The notes: generated by a model from the sequence alone, not told the origin. Shown: positions 1-6,901, numbered from the stretch's first letter. The stretch: 16,424 nucleotides of DNA from CAZADH01 sp964483805 (GCA_964483805.1 CAZADH010000129.1:1-16424); one strand, 5' to 3'. Translations and numbers: made by a program.

Positions 1-410
1 CCCTTGCTGATGCGATCGACGTATTCGGCTGCGACGTTCAGCGGCCCGATGACCGAGTCGAGCGTCTTGTTGACGCCCTCGACGATCTTTCTGAAGTCGC
101 CCTGGTGCTTGCTCGCGTCGGCGCGGGTGTCGAGTTTGCCCTCGACGGCCGCCTTGGCCAGCGTATTCGCGTCGGCGACGAGCATATTGACAGCGTCGAC
201 ACAGTTGTTGAGATTGTTCTTGATCTCGTTGAAGTCACCCTGGTAGGTGTCGGTGATCTTCTTGGGAATGTCGCCCTTGCTGATGCGATCGACGTACTCG
301 GCCGCAACATTCAGTGGCCCGATGACCGCGTCGAGCGTCTTGTTGACACCCTCGACGATCGGCCGGAACTCGAAGTTGATCTTGCTGGCATCGGCGCGGG
401 TGTCGAGTTT
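1..410 (-). repeat. Tandem 273-bp (91-codon) HAMP repeat inside the transducer gene
   Basis: The 15-nt stretch encoding KLDTR occurs at 396-410 and again at 123-137, exactly 273 bp apart, and the block encoding IGPLNVAAEYVDRISKG recurs at the same offset (near 274-330 and 1-57). The first unit spans 138-410 and the second begins at 137 and continues past the edge. The units differ at scattered third positions and at a few residues (INFEFRP versus HQGDFRK), so this is a diverged domain duplication and not a recent copy. Known biology: poly-HAMP linkers relay and modulate conformational signals. Confidence 0.9.
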
Positions 411-1100
411 GCCGGCGATGGCGGCATTGACCAGGTGCGTTGTTTCGCTCTGCAACGTACCGAGAATCTCGCTGATGTTGCTGTTGAGGAAGAAGCCCAT
501 GACACCGGCAAGCAGGCCGGCAAACAGGATGGCCAGCATCATGTTGCGGTTGGTGGTCGTGGCTGCCACCGTGTTGGCATCCGACTTGGCCTTGGCCTGC
601 GTGGCCTTGAACTCCGACAGTTTGTCGATGGCGGTGTCGACCTCGCGCGCCAGCGTTCCCGCTTCGCCGCGAGACAGGGCGATCGCTTCGGTGGTCGAAC
701 CCGCGAGGGCCAGCGCGATCATGCGCTCGCGCATCGGTTCAAACTTCTTCTCGGCGTCTTTGACGTTGGCAAAGAGTTTCTTCGCTTCGTCTGAAAGGAG
801 CGTCTTCTCGACAGCGGTCAACCCTTTGTCGATCTCGGTGTCGAGTTCCTTGAGCCGATCGATGAACGGTCGCGCCTCGGCCGCGCTCTTTGACAGCAGA
901 ACCTCGCGCACGTTGACGCGGGTGCGCTGGAAGGCCGTGGTGACATCGATCAACGACGCCAGCGGCAACGTGTTGATTTCATAGAGCTCGGTGTCGGCTT
1001 GATCGGCATTGTGTAGACAATTGATGCCGTAGTAACCGACGCCCACCATGACCAAAATGATCGCTGCCAGGGTACACCAGATCTTCATTCCCAGTTTCAT
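1..1100 (-). CDS. Methyl-accepting chemotaxis protein, 5' part (N-terminal 366 residues), tandem HAMP
   Basis: Transmembrane chemoreceptor that passes an extracytoplasmic signal to CheA; the gene runs off the left edge, so the methyl-accepting signalling tip is not seen. Read on the minus strand from ATG 1100-1098 it is open throughout. Residues about 7-25 are a first membrane helix. Residues 26-186 are an all-helical sensor resembling the 4HB_MCP family, with the typical stretch YEINTLPLASLIDVTTAFQ. Residues 187-205 are the second membrane helix (MMLAILFAGLLAGVMGFFL). From about residue 225 come HAMP-type repeats of 91 residues carrying KLDTRADASK, IVEGVNKTLD and AEYVDRISKGDIP. A GGGGAGG ribosome site (1112-1118) lies 11 nt upstream of the ATG. 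It sits 46 nt downstream of the MBL-fold gene, so it is probably the distal gene of the chemosensory operon. The family is clear; the ligand cannot be predicted. Confidence 0.93.
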   Translation of the reverse strand, partial: MKLGMKIWCTLAAIILVMVGVGYYGINCLHNADQADTELYEINTLPLASLIDVTTAFQRTRVNVREVLLSKSAAEARPFIDRLKELDTEIDKGLTAVEKTLLSDEAKKLFANVKDAEKKFEPMRERMIALALAGSTTEAIALSRGEAGTLAREVDTAIDKLSEFKATQAKAKSDANTVAATTTNRNMMLAILFAGLLAGVMGFFLNSNISEILGTLQSETTHLVNAAIAGKLDTRADASKINFEFRPIVEGVNKTLDAVIGPLNVAAEYVDRISKGDIPKKITDTYQGDFNEIKNNLNNCVDAVNMLVADANTLAKAAVEGKLDTRADASKHQGDFRKIVEGVNKTLDSVIGPLNVAAEYVDRISK

Positions 1101-1111
1101 GTCGCGTTATG

Positions 1112-1118
1112 CCTCCCC
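1112..1118 (-). promoter_or_regulatory. Ribosome binding site of the transducer gene
   Basis: GGGGAGG on the minus strand, 11 nt before ATG 1100. It is slightly long-spaced but the only strong match upstream, and it supports this start over the internal ATG at residue 5. Confidence 0.6.
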
Positions 1119-1146
1119 GTTGTTGTCGAAACTGACTGACTCACTA

Positions 1147-1743
1147 TCACGAAACAGCACTGGCCCGCACGTTCTCGAGGGTTTGGCGGAGCCGGTCGTG
1201 AACCCCCTCTGTCATCGGTACATCGTGTCCAGGGTACACATGATCGAGACGGATGCGCAAGAGATATTCCAGAAACCCGACGAAATCAGCGTTGTACGTT
1301 CCCCCGGGCGAGCGCACCACCAATGGTGTGTCGCCGGAAAACAGCACCCCGTCCTGGGCGCAATACAGGCAGACCGAATCGTTCGAGTGCGTCGGTACAT
1401 GGATGACCGCAAAATCGCGGTCGGCGATCCTGATCACCTGGCCGTCTTTCAGTAGTTTGTCAACGCCGTCGCCCGGCGAAAACGCGTACACGGTCGGGTG
1501 ATACCGCTCGCGGATGATCTCGAGACCGCCGCTGTGATCGAAGTGGTTGTGGGTCAGGATGACCTGATCGACCGGTTTCTTGCCGACGCCGGTGTTGATC
1601 TGCGCAATCTCGTCGGCGATCGAACCGTCGGTGCCACAGTCGATCAGCGTGTTCACATCCGGGATGCGGTTCCATGCCCCAAGAACCAGATAGGCCCGGG
1701 CCGTGTACACCCGGCATGTCTTACCTAATGTGTGGATCTTCAC
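1147..1743 (-). CDS. MBL-fold metallo-hydrolase within the chemotaxis operon
   Basis: A 198-residue protein with a complete metallo-beta-lactamase-fold dinuclear metal site: H65, H67, D69, H70 (THNHFDHSGG), H119 (VPTHSNDS), D138 (FSGDTP) and H173 (YPGHD). The length matches a stand-alone glyoxalase II-like MBL domain with no extra domain and no signal peptide, so it should be cytosolic. The start is GTG 1743-1741, overlapping the cheR stop as GTGA, which indicates translational coupling; the transducer gene follows 46 nt later. The substrate is unknown. The position between cheR and a transducer suggests a chemotaxis role, possibly a sensor or a hydrolase of a signal molecule. Diiron MBL-fold oxygen sensors are known in some spirochaete chemotaxis systems, but this protein has HxHxDH where flavodiiron-type proteins have HxExD. 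Confidence is high for the fold and low for the function. Confidence 0.88.
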   Translation of the reverse strand: MKIHTLGKTCRVYTARAYLVLGAWNRIPDVNTLIDCGTDGSIADEIAQINTGVGKKPVDQVILTHNHFDHSGGLEIIRERYHPTVYAFSPGDGVDKLLKDGQVIRIADRDFAVIHVPTHSNDSVCLYCAQDGVLFSGDTPLVVRSPGGTYNADFVGFLEYLLRIRLDHVYPGHDVPMTEGVHDRLRQTLENVRASAVS

Positions 1744-2354
1744 TGTTTGACGATGCGCCGGTACAACTGCGCATCGGGAACGACGGGTTCGAAAATGTCT
1801 AGAAGCTCGTCTGGCAGTTTCTGGGTCTGTTCGGTTGCAAACAGTCCACCGGGAACCAGCACGCGATTGTACATACGCATCACCTCGATGCGCTCATTGG
1901 CTTGAAAGTGCAACAGCACGTTCTTGCAGATGATGAGGCTATACTCGTTGCCGGGCGGCTCCAGCGAAAGCAGATCGTGCTTCTGGTACACCACCCGACT
2001 GCGGATGAGATCGATCAATCGACTGTGGCCCGGCTTGTCTTCACACGGCGCGAAATACTTGGCGAAGAGGTCGCGTGGAATACGTTGTGTTTCTTCGTCG
2101 GGGTACACCCCGTTGCCGATGATCTCGCCGAACAGGTTGCTGCCATCGTAATCGGTCGCGTCGATGCGGACATTCTTGAACGCAAAATAACCCATGTTCT
2201 CGGCCAGCACGATCGCCAGGGTGTACGGTTCCTGACCCATCGCGCACCCGGCATCCCAGATGCGCACGCTGCTGCGGCCACGCGACGATTCGACCAGATG
2301 TTTGACCGCCAGGTCGATGGTTTGCAGATCCCGAAAGAAAAAAGTGAAAGCCAT
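1740..2354 (-). CDS. cheR: CheR-type MCP methyltransferase, catalytic domain only
   Basis: Uses S-adenosylmethionine to methylate glutamates of chemoreceptors. CheR hallmarks: FFRD near the start (residues 6-9), the SAM-binding loop DAGCAMGQEPYTLA (about 34-47), a DATDYD acidic segment, the NGVYP and KYF region, and ICKNVLLHF, the equivalent of the CheR fCRNvliYF motif. I place the start at ATG 2354 (MAFTFFFRDLQ) because the family similarity begins there; the in-frame extension up to 2459 is Arg/Ser-rich and runs into a 10-bp repeat. An AGGA lies about 9 nt upstream. At 204 residues it is shorter than classical CheR (about 270-290) and lacks the N-terminal helical domain that contacts the receptor. 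It is 151 bp downstream of cheA and overlaps the MBL gene by 4 nt. Confidence 0.87.
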   Translation of the reverse strand: MAFTFFFRDLQTIDLAVKHLVESSRGRSSVRIWDAGCAMGQEPYTLAIVLAENMGYFAFKNVRIDATDYDGSNLFGEIIGNGVYPDEETQRIPRDLFAKYFAPCEDKPGHSRLIDLIRSRVVYQKHDLLSLEPPGNEYSLIICKNVLLHFQANERIEVMRMYNRVLVPGGLFATEQTQKLPDELLDIFEPVVPDAQLYRRIVKQ

Positions 2355-2450
2355 GGTTTGTGTCCTATGTTGTATGTATATCTGTGTGCGCCCGCGCGCC
2401 CGCGATCTCGATGAAGACCGGACACCGTGCCGCTCCCACGGTTCCGAATC

Positions 2451-2487
2451 TGTGTTCATCTGTGTTCATCTGTGTTCATCTGTGGTT
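2451..2487. repeat. 10-bp tandem repeat (TGTGTTCATC, three perfect copies plus a partial) between cheA and cheR
   Basis: Three perfect copies occupy 2451-2460, 2461-2470 and 2471-2480, followed by TGTGG. GGTTCC flanks both sides (2440-2445 and 2484-2489). On the minus (transcribed) strand the unit reads GATGAACACA. From memory, closely similar ACAGATGAACACAGATG-type sequences are common in intergenic DNA of many unrelated environmental bacteria and are often mistranslated into spurious proteins. Its function is unknown. The 151-bp gap holding it (2355-2505) also has an alternating purine-pyrimidine, GC-rich tract near 2374-2404 and no convincing gene. Confidence 0.9.
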
Positions 2488-2505
2488 CCTGGGCGGCTTG
2501 CCGTC

Positions 2506-4671
2506 TCACACCCCACCCTGGCCGTCGACCCGGGCCCGCTCGTCCTGTTCCTCCTGGCGCGCCAATCGGCCGGCATCGATGATCAGCGCCACCGCGCCAT
2601 CCCCGAGGATGGTCGCGCCGGTGATCCCTTCGACATCCCGATAGAATCGGCTCAGTGACTTGATCACCGTCTGATGCTGGCCAACGACGAAGTCGACGAC
2701 GAAGCCGACCTTCATCCCCTCGATCACGACGATGACGATCTGTTCGAGGGGCGGGGCCTCGCCCTCGATCGCGAAGCGCTCGCGCAGGCGGATGTAGGGC
2801 ACGATCTCACCGCGCACGATCGTGACGTTGCGCCCGTGCGATCGGTCCAGATCGAGCGCGGTCAGTTCGACGCACTCGTGCACGATCGACAGGGGCAACA
2901 CGAAGAATCGATCGGCGACCGCGACCAGAAGGCCGTCGATGATCGCCAGCGTCAGCGGCAGGCGGACGGTGATCTGGGTGCCTTGATTCGGTGCGACGGA
3001 GGCGATCTCGAGCGACCCGCGCAATTCATCGATGGAGCGCTTGACCACGTCCATGCCCACGCCCCGGCCCGAAACGCTGGTCACCTGCTTCGCCGTCGAA
3101 AACCCGGGCTGCAGAATCAACCCGTATACATCTTTGTCGGAAAGGTCGGCCGTTGCCGCGATGATTCCGCGTTCGACAGCTTTCTGGCGGATCGCCTCGC
3201 GATCGAGTCCGGCACCGTCGTCGGTGATCTTGATCAGGACGTTGGCGCCGGCGTGGCACGCGGCCAGATGGACGGTGCCCTGCCGGGTCTTGCCCTTGGC
3301 TACGCGCTCCTCGGGCATCTCGATGCCGTGGTCGATGGCGTTGCGAATCAAGTGCACCATCGGATCGTTGAGTTTCTCGATCACCGTCTTGTCGAGTTCG
3401 GTCTCGGCGCCCTCGGTGGTCATCTCGACTTCTTTGCCCAACTCGTTGGCCAGATCGCGGACGAGACGCCTGAACTTGCTGAATGTCGTGCCGATCGGCA
3501 GCATGCGAATGTTGAGGGCCGTATCGCGCAACTCATTGGTGAGCCGCTCGACGACCTCCGAAACCGAGGTCAACTCGCTGTCGGCACGCTTCTGCGACAA
3601 CGCCGAGAGACGGGCCTGCACGGTGACCAGCTCGCCGATGAGATTGACCAGGTGGTCGAGTCGTTCGGCCGGAACCCGCACACTCGAGGCCCCTTCGGCC
3701 TGGGCCCGCGCCCGACGCGCTTCGGCAACCTGGTTTTGCTCGGCCAGGGCCGCATCAACCTGGTCGGTGGAAATGGCTCCGCTGCGCACCAGTTGTTCGC
3801 CGAGCGGAGGTTTTGCGGCCAGAATCTGCTCGATCACCGCAGGCGCAACCGCACCGCGATCGACGAGGATTTCTCCCAGGCGCGGCCGTGGATTGCTCGG
3901 TTCGACGAGGTCGGGGCCATCCAGTTCGAGAATCGTGATTTCGGCGAGGTCTTCGACGAAAATGAACACATCGCGGATCGCATTCTCGCCCCGCGATGTC
4001 GTCAGAACGACGTCCCACCAGAGGTAGCACGTCTGCGGGTCGAGCCCGGCGAACGGCGGCATACCGTCGAGCATCGCCTTGACGCGGCACTGCCCCAGTT
4101 CGCGCAGTTCACGCATCAACAGCAGCGGATTCGTGCCGGTCGACAGAATATCGGGGCGGGGGCGGAACTGAACTCGGTAGGTCCGCGCCGTTTTCGGATC
4201 GACACCCTCTTCGGTTGGCGTTGATTGATTCGCCGTCTTCGCGCCGGTCGGTGTTCCTTTGGGGTCGACTGTCGGCAGCGCGCCCACGCCGGTCTGTGCG
4301 GCAAGATACGCCCGCAGTTCGGTGACCAGGCGACGGGTCTCGGTGACGTCGGGCGCCGGGCCGCCGTAGTCGGCTTCGAAGAGAACGCGAATATGATCGC
4401 GACATTGCAGGGTCAGGCTGATGAGGCGCTTTTCGACGGTGGCCCGCCCCTGGCGCACGGCATCGAAAACGGTCTCGACCTCATGCGTGAACTGCGAGAC
4501 CGCGTCGAAGCCGAACATCGCTCCAGAGCCCTTGATCGTGTGCATGGCCCGGAACACCTTGGCAATGGCGTCGCGATCGGTGGGCGCGCGCTCGAGTTCG
4601 AGCAGCGAATTCTCGAGGGCGGCCAACAGCTCGAACGCCTCGTCGCGGAAGGATTGCTTGAAGTCATCCAT
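2506..4671 (-). CDS. cheA: Chemotaxis histidine kinase CheA
   Basis: Autophosphorylates on the Hpt histidine and passes phosphate to CheY. Domains of the 721-residue protein: P1 Hpt at 1-100 with H44 in MHTIKGSG; a Thr/Pro-rich linker; a middle domain at 165-250 (YRVQFRPRPDIL to FVEDLAEITILEL) of the kind found in many non-enteric CheA proteins; two short LGEILV/LGEQLV repeats at 264-312; P3 dimerisation helices at about 331-410; HATPase at 430-570 with N-box HLIRNAIDHG (440-449), G1 DDGAGLD (484-490) and G2 GRGVGMD (535-541); and a CheW-like P5 domain at 575-705. ATG 4671 lies 12 nt after the cheY stop without a good ribosome site, suggesting coupling. All catalytic boxes are intact. The two LGE repeats resemble the helical pairs of MshEN/GspE N-terminal regions, though this is inferred by eye. 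CheW is not encoded in the window. Confidence 0.97.
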   Translation of the reverse strand: MDDFKQSFRDEAFELLAALENSLLELERAPTDRDAIAKVFRAMHTIKGSGAMFGFDAVSQFTHEVETVFDAVRQGRATVEKRLISLTLQCRDHIRVLFEADYGGPAPDVTETRRLVTELRAYLAAQTGVGALPTVDPKGTPTGAKTANQSTPTEEGVDPKTARTYRVQFRPRPDILSTGTNPLLLMRELRELGQCRVKAMLDGMPPFAGLDPQTCYLWWDVVLTTSRGENAIRDVFIFVEDLAEITILELDGPDLVEPSNPRPRLGEILVDRGAVAPAVIEQILAAKPPLGEQLVRSGAISTDQVDAALAEQNQVAEARRARAQAEGASSVRVPAERLDHLVNLIGELVTVQARLSALSQKRADSELTSVSEVVERLTNELRDTALNIRMLPIGTTFSKFRRLVRDLANELGKEVEMTTEGAETELDKTVIEKLNDPMVHLIRNAIDHGIEMPEERVAKGKTRQGTVHLAACHAGANVLIKITDDGAGLDREAIRQKAVERGIIAATADLSDKDVYGLILQPGFSTAKQVTSVSGRGVGMDVVKRSIDELRGSLEIASVAPNQGTQITVRLPLTLAIIDGLLVAVADRFFVLPLSIVHECVELTALDLDRSHGRNVTIVRGEIVPYIRLRERFAIEGEAPPLEQIVIVVIEGMKVGFVVDFVVGQHQTVIKSLSRFYRDVEGITGATILGDGAVALIIDAGRLARQEEQDERARVDGQGGV

Positions 4672-4683
4672 GCGGGGTCACGG

Positions 4684-5049
4684 TCATCCGAGCAACTTCT
4701 TGCAGGTGGCCAACAGACTTTCCGGTTTGAACGGTTTGACGATCCAGCCGGTGGCGCCGGCGGCCTTCGCGGCCTGTTTCTTATCGGCATCGGTTTCGGT
4801 GGTGAGAAACACGATCGGGATGAACTTGCAGTTTGACAGTCCGCGCGCTGCCCGCACGAACTCGATGCCGTCCATGTTGGGCATGTTCAGATCGGTGATG
4901 ATCATCTGCAGTGAAACCCCGTTGAGCTTGGCGACCGCATCCTTGCCGTCGACAGCCTCGAGCACGGCGTACCCGGCGCCTTTCAAGGTGAATGCCAGCA
5001 TCTGGCGCATGCTGGCCGAATCATCGATGATCATGATCGTCTTGCTCAT
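4684..5049 (-). CDS. cheY: CheY-type single-domain response regulator
   Basis: A 121-residue receiver with no output domain. Receiver residues are complete: acidic pair D9-D10 (MIIDDS), phospho-acceptor D53 (TDLNMPNMDG), T83 (FLTTET) and K105 (IVKPF). It lies directly upstream of cheA and overlaps the preceding STAS gene as ATGA. GAGG in GTGAGGAAACCACA gives a ribosome site with normal spacing before ATG 5049. The length and the order STAS-cheY-cheA make it the likely main CheA target, acting on a motor or another downstream partner not visible here. A second stand-alone receiver (6849-6427) lies upstream, so the two may compete for phosphate. Confidence 0.95.
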   Translation of the reverse strand: MSKTIMIIDDSASMRQMLAFTLKGAGYAVLEAVDGKDAVAKLNGVSLQMIITDLNMPNMDGIEFVRAARGLSNCKFIPIVFLTTETDADKKQAAKAAGATGWIVKPFKPESLLATCKKLLG

Positions 5050-5456
5050 TGTGGTTTCCTCACTTGTGCAGCGGGTTGGTCAGGCGGGGGAGGGTCGTCG
5101 CCGCCCTGGTTGAGCGGCACCCAGAGACATCCACCGGGCGAGTCGGCAACACAGCCGCGCTGGCGTGGCAGGCCACCGTCTTCACAGGCCTGAATCAGGG
5201 CGCGACCGAGGGGTTCGGCCAGAGACAGCGGCATCTTGCGCTCGGTGGCCTCGCGATGGGCTGCGCACAGAACTTGCAGAAACGTGACATCTGTGCCGGT
5301 CATGCCGAATGTATCCACGACAATCGGCCGCTCACCGGCCAGGGCGTCGGCGAACACCTGTTTGACCTCGGGGGCATCGGTTGCGGTCAGATCGCCGGTG
5401 CATACGATGGTCAGCACGTGATCGCTGTCGGTCTTGGGCAACAAGGCGATGGGCAT
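5046..5456 (-). CDS. STAS-domain protein of the chemosensory operon
   Basis: A 136-residue protein with a SpoIIAA/STAS-like fold: strand ALLPKTDSDHVLTIVCTGDLT, then helix, IVVDTFGMTGTDVTFLQVL (45-63) and a following helix HREATERK. Stand-alone STAS proteins commonly accompany cheA/cheY in delta-proteobacterial and related chemosensory operons. The position that carries the phosphorylatable Ser in anti-sigma antagonists (DSSG) is D-V-T here, so phosphorylation by a switch kinase seems unlikely. A Cys pair with a Trp (GCVADSPGGCLW, 101-112) and a Pro/Gln-rich tail (residues 120-136) end the protein. ATG 5456 is 2 nt after the preceding stop and its own stop overlaps the cheY start, so translation is probably coupled. 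The partner is unknown. Confidence 0.8.
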   Translation of the reverse strand: MPIALLPKTDSDHVLTIVCTGDLTATDAPEVKQVFADALAGERPIVVDTFGMTGTDVTFLQVLCAAHREATERKMPLSLAEPLGRALIQACEDGGLPRQRGCVADSPGGCLWVPLNQGGDDPPPPDQPAAQVRKPQ

Positions 5457-5458
5457 GG

Positions 5459-6406
5459 TCAGAACATCTCCGTTTCATCGGTGGTCTCGTCGACCGGGTT
5501 CGGTGTCGCCGGGGAAATCGCGGTGCAGCCACGAAACAATACAGCGTATTGCTCGTCGAGGATGATCCGGCCATCGGGACTCAGCTCGACGTCGCCATCC
5601 TGTTGCGGCAGCATGGGCGCGACGGTCTGCCGGGCTCGCTCCAGCCAGCTCTGAATCGGCGTCAAGACTCGTTCGAAACGCTGCTCGACCACGACGAAGC
5701 TTTGCACCCGGGTCACGTCACGGTCGAGTTGGTCGAGGCGTTCACGCAAGGCCGTCAGTTGCTCGGTGGGACGCGGTTCCCCCTTGCGGGCCCGCTCGTT
5801 GACCGACCCGGCAACCAGCAGATGAGTGACCTCACCGATGAGGCTGCGGACACTGTTACGCAGGCTCACGAGGTTGTCGTTGATGCGCGCCACGGCCTGC
5901 AGCAGCTCGGTGCGGGATCTGGGCAGAGATTGCAGATACATCCCGAAAACCTGATGGGTCACGGCCATCAGGGCGGCGATGCTGTCTGGGCAGGTGTCCA
6001 GGGCCCGTTCCAGGGTCTTGCCGATATGCAGCATCGAGACCGATACCCGTTCGATCTGCTGGCGGGTCGCGTCCTGGGCCTGGATGCACACGACCACCGT
6101 ATCAATGCACTTCTGGGCGCACGCCGACTGGGTTTCGAGAACCTCGATCCGGCGTTGGCCAGCCGGGCGGACGGGGTTCTGGCCCTCGGCCGCTGTCGCC
6201 GGCGCCAGGCCGCCCCGTGCCAACAGGGTCAGTTGATCCGAAAGGATGCGGAGCTTGAGCGAAAACCCCATGACTTCGTTGCCAAGCGCGAGAAAATCGA
6301 CCTCATTGGCCTGGTTGAGTGTGGCTATCTCGATGCGCAGATGTGGAAACTCATCAACCCAGCCACGAGCCAGGCGGCGCAAGGCGAGCAGATCTCTCTC
6401 GGTCAT
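5459..6406 (-). CDS. Soluble helical chemotaxis-type protein with CheZ-like DxxxQ motif
   Basis: A 315-residue, mostly helical protein with no membrane segment. Residues about 25-63 (ATLNQANEVDFLALGNEV and the helix after it) and the segment IQAQDATRQQIERVSVSM (109-126) resemble soluble proteins annotated as MCP-like in other chemotaxis operons, which often carry a QFHDITRQQIEHV-type motif. D112 and Q116 have the D-x-x-x-Q spacing used by the CheZ phosphatase (DLTGQ). I see no HAMP or receptor hairpin tip. The longer reading frame up to 6514 overlaps the upstream response regulator and is Arg/Gly-rich, so I chose ATG 6406 (MTERDLLALRRLARG), 20 nt after the TAA of that gene; no strong ribosome site is visible. 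It is followed after 2 nt by the STAS gene. A role in CheY dephosphorylation or CheA scaffolding is inference. Confidence 0.72.
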   Translation of the reverse strand: MTERDLLALRRLARGWVDEFPHLRIEIATLNQANEVDFLALGNEVMGFSLKLRILSDQLTLLARGGLAPATAAEGQNPVRPAGQRRIEVLETQSACAQKCIDTVVVCIQAQDATRQQIERVSVSMLHIGKTLERALDTCPDSIAALMAVTHQVFGMYLQSLPRSRTELLQAVARINDNLVSLRNSVRSLIGEVTHLLVAGSVNERARKGEPRPTEQLTALRERLDQLDRDVTRVQSFVVVEQRFERVLTPIQSWLERARQTVAPMLPQQDGDVELSPDGRIILDEQYAVLFRGCTAISPATPNPVDETTDETEMF

Positions 6407-6426
6407 TCGGCGAGGGTTCTGGCGTC

Positions 6427-6849
6427 TTAGGCGGCCAGGGGTTTGAAGCCGAGATCGGCCATCTGGGCATCGACCTTGGCCTTCTCGACCGGTTTGACCA
6501 GATACCCCTCGCACTGTTCGCGAAAAGCGGTCATGATGTTTTTGAAGTCGTCGAGTGCCGTGATCATCAGCACCTTGGCGCCGTCGAGGCCGCGAATGCC
6601 GAGCTGGTCTTCGTGGTTGCGCAGGCGCCGCAGCACCTCCTGACCATCCATCACCGGCATCATGATGTCGAGACAGACAAGGTCGTAGGGTGCTTTTTCG
6701 GCGTGGGCCGCGATGAAGGCATCGATGCCTTCCTGGCCGTTGGCGGCCATGTCGCAGGTGCCGTATTCGGTCATCAACTTCTGGATGAGCTTGCGGCTGA
6801 CGAAATCGTCTTCGACGACCAGGATTCTTGCAGGGCGCTTCGTGTTCAT
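6427..6849 (-). CDS. Single-domain response regulator
   Basis: A 140-residue receiver domain with acidic E13-D14-D15 (LVVEDDF), phospho-acceptor D61 (CLDIMMPVMDG), T98 (MITALDD) and K119 (YLVKPV), followed by a short tail (VEKAKVDAQMADLGF). No DNA-binding domain. ATG 6849 is preferred over the in-frame GTG at 6855 because the GAGG of GTGAGGTGCCC lies 6 nt before the ATG and would overlap the GTG. It sits 52 nt downstream of the hybrid kinase and 20 nt upstream of the helical chemotaxis protein. It may therefore receive phosphate from the hybrid kinase, from CheA, or from both. The gap to the kinase gene has no clear terminator. Confidence 0.93.
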   Translation of the reverse strand: MNTKRPARILVVEDDFVSRKLIQKLMTEYGTCDMAANGQEGIDAFIAAHAEKAPYDLVCLDIMMPVMDGQEVLRRLRNHEDQLGIRGLDGAKVLMITALDDFKNIMTAFREQCEGYLVKPVEKAKVDAQMADLGFKPLAA

Positions 6850-6901
6850 GGGCACCTCACGGTTCTTGTCGTGGTGAAATACTTTGTAATGACATAGAGG
6901 C

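Noticed and set aside
2355..2459. N-terminal extension of cheR to 2459
   Set aside because: It translates the 10-bp repeat and an Arg/Ser-rich tract with no CheR similarity; ATG 2354 coincides with the onset of family similarity.
2674..4224. Long plus-strand open frame opposite cheA
   Set aside because: It is antisense to an intact CheA with all motifs. The protein is Asp/Arg/Gly-rich with no recognisable domain, as expected from GC-rich reverse-strand shadows.
5537..5551. Inverted repeat CAATAC-AGC-GTATTG
   Set aside because: It lies within coding sequence (QYAVLF) with only 6-bp arms; similar GTATTG words recur as ordinary Val-Leu codons, so chance is sufficient.
6407..6514. N-terminal extension of the helical chemotaxis protein to 6514
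   Set aside because: It overlaps the 3' end of the response regulator in another frame and is Arg/Gly-rich without similarity.
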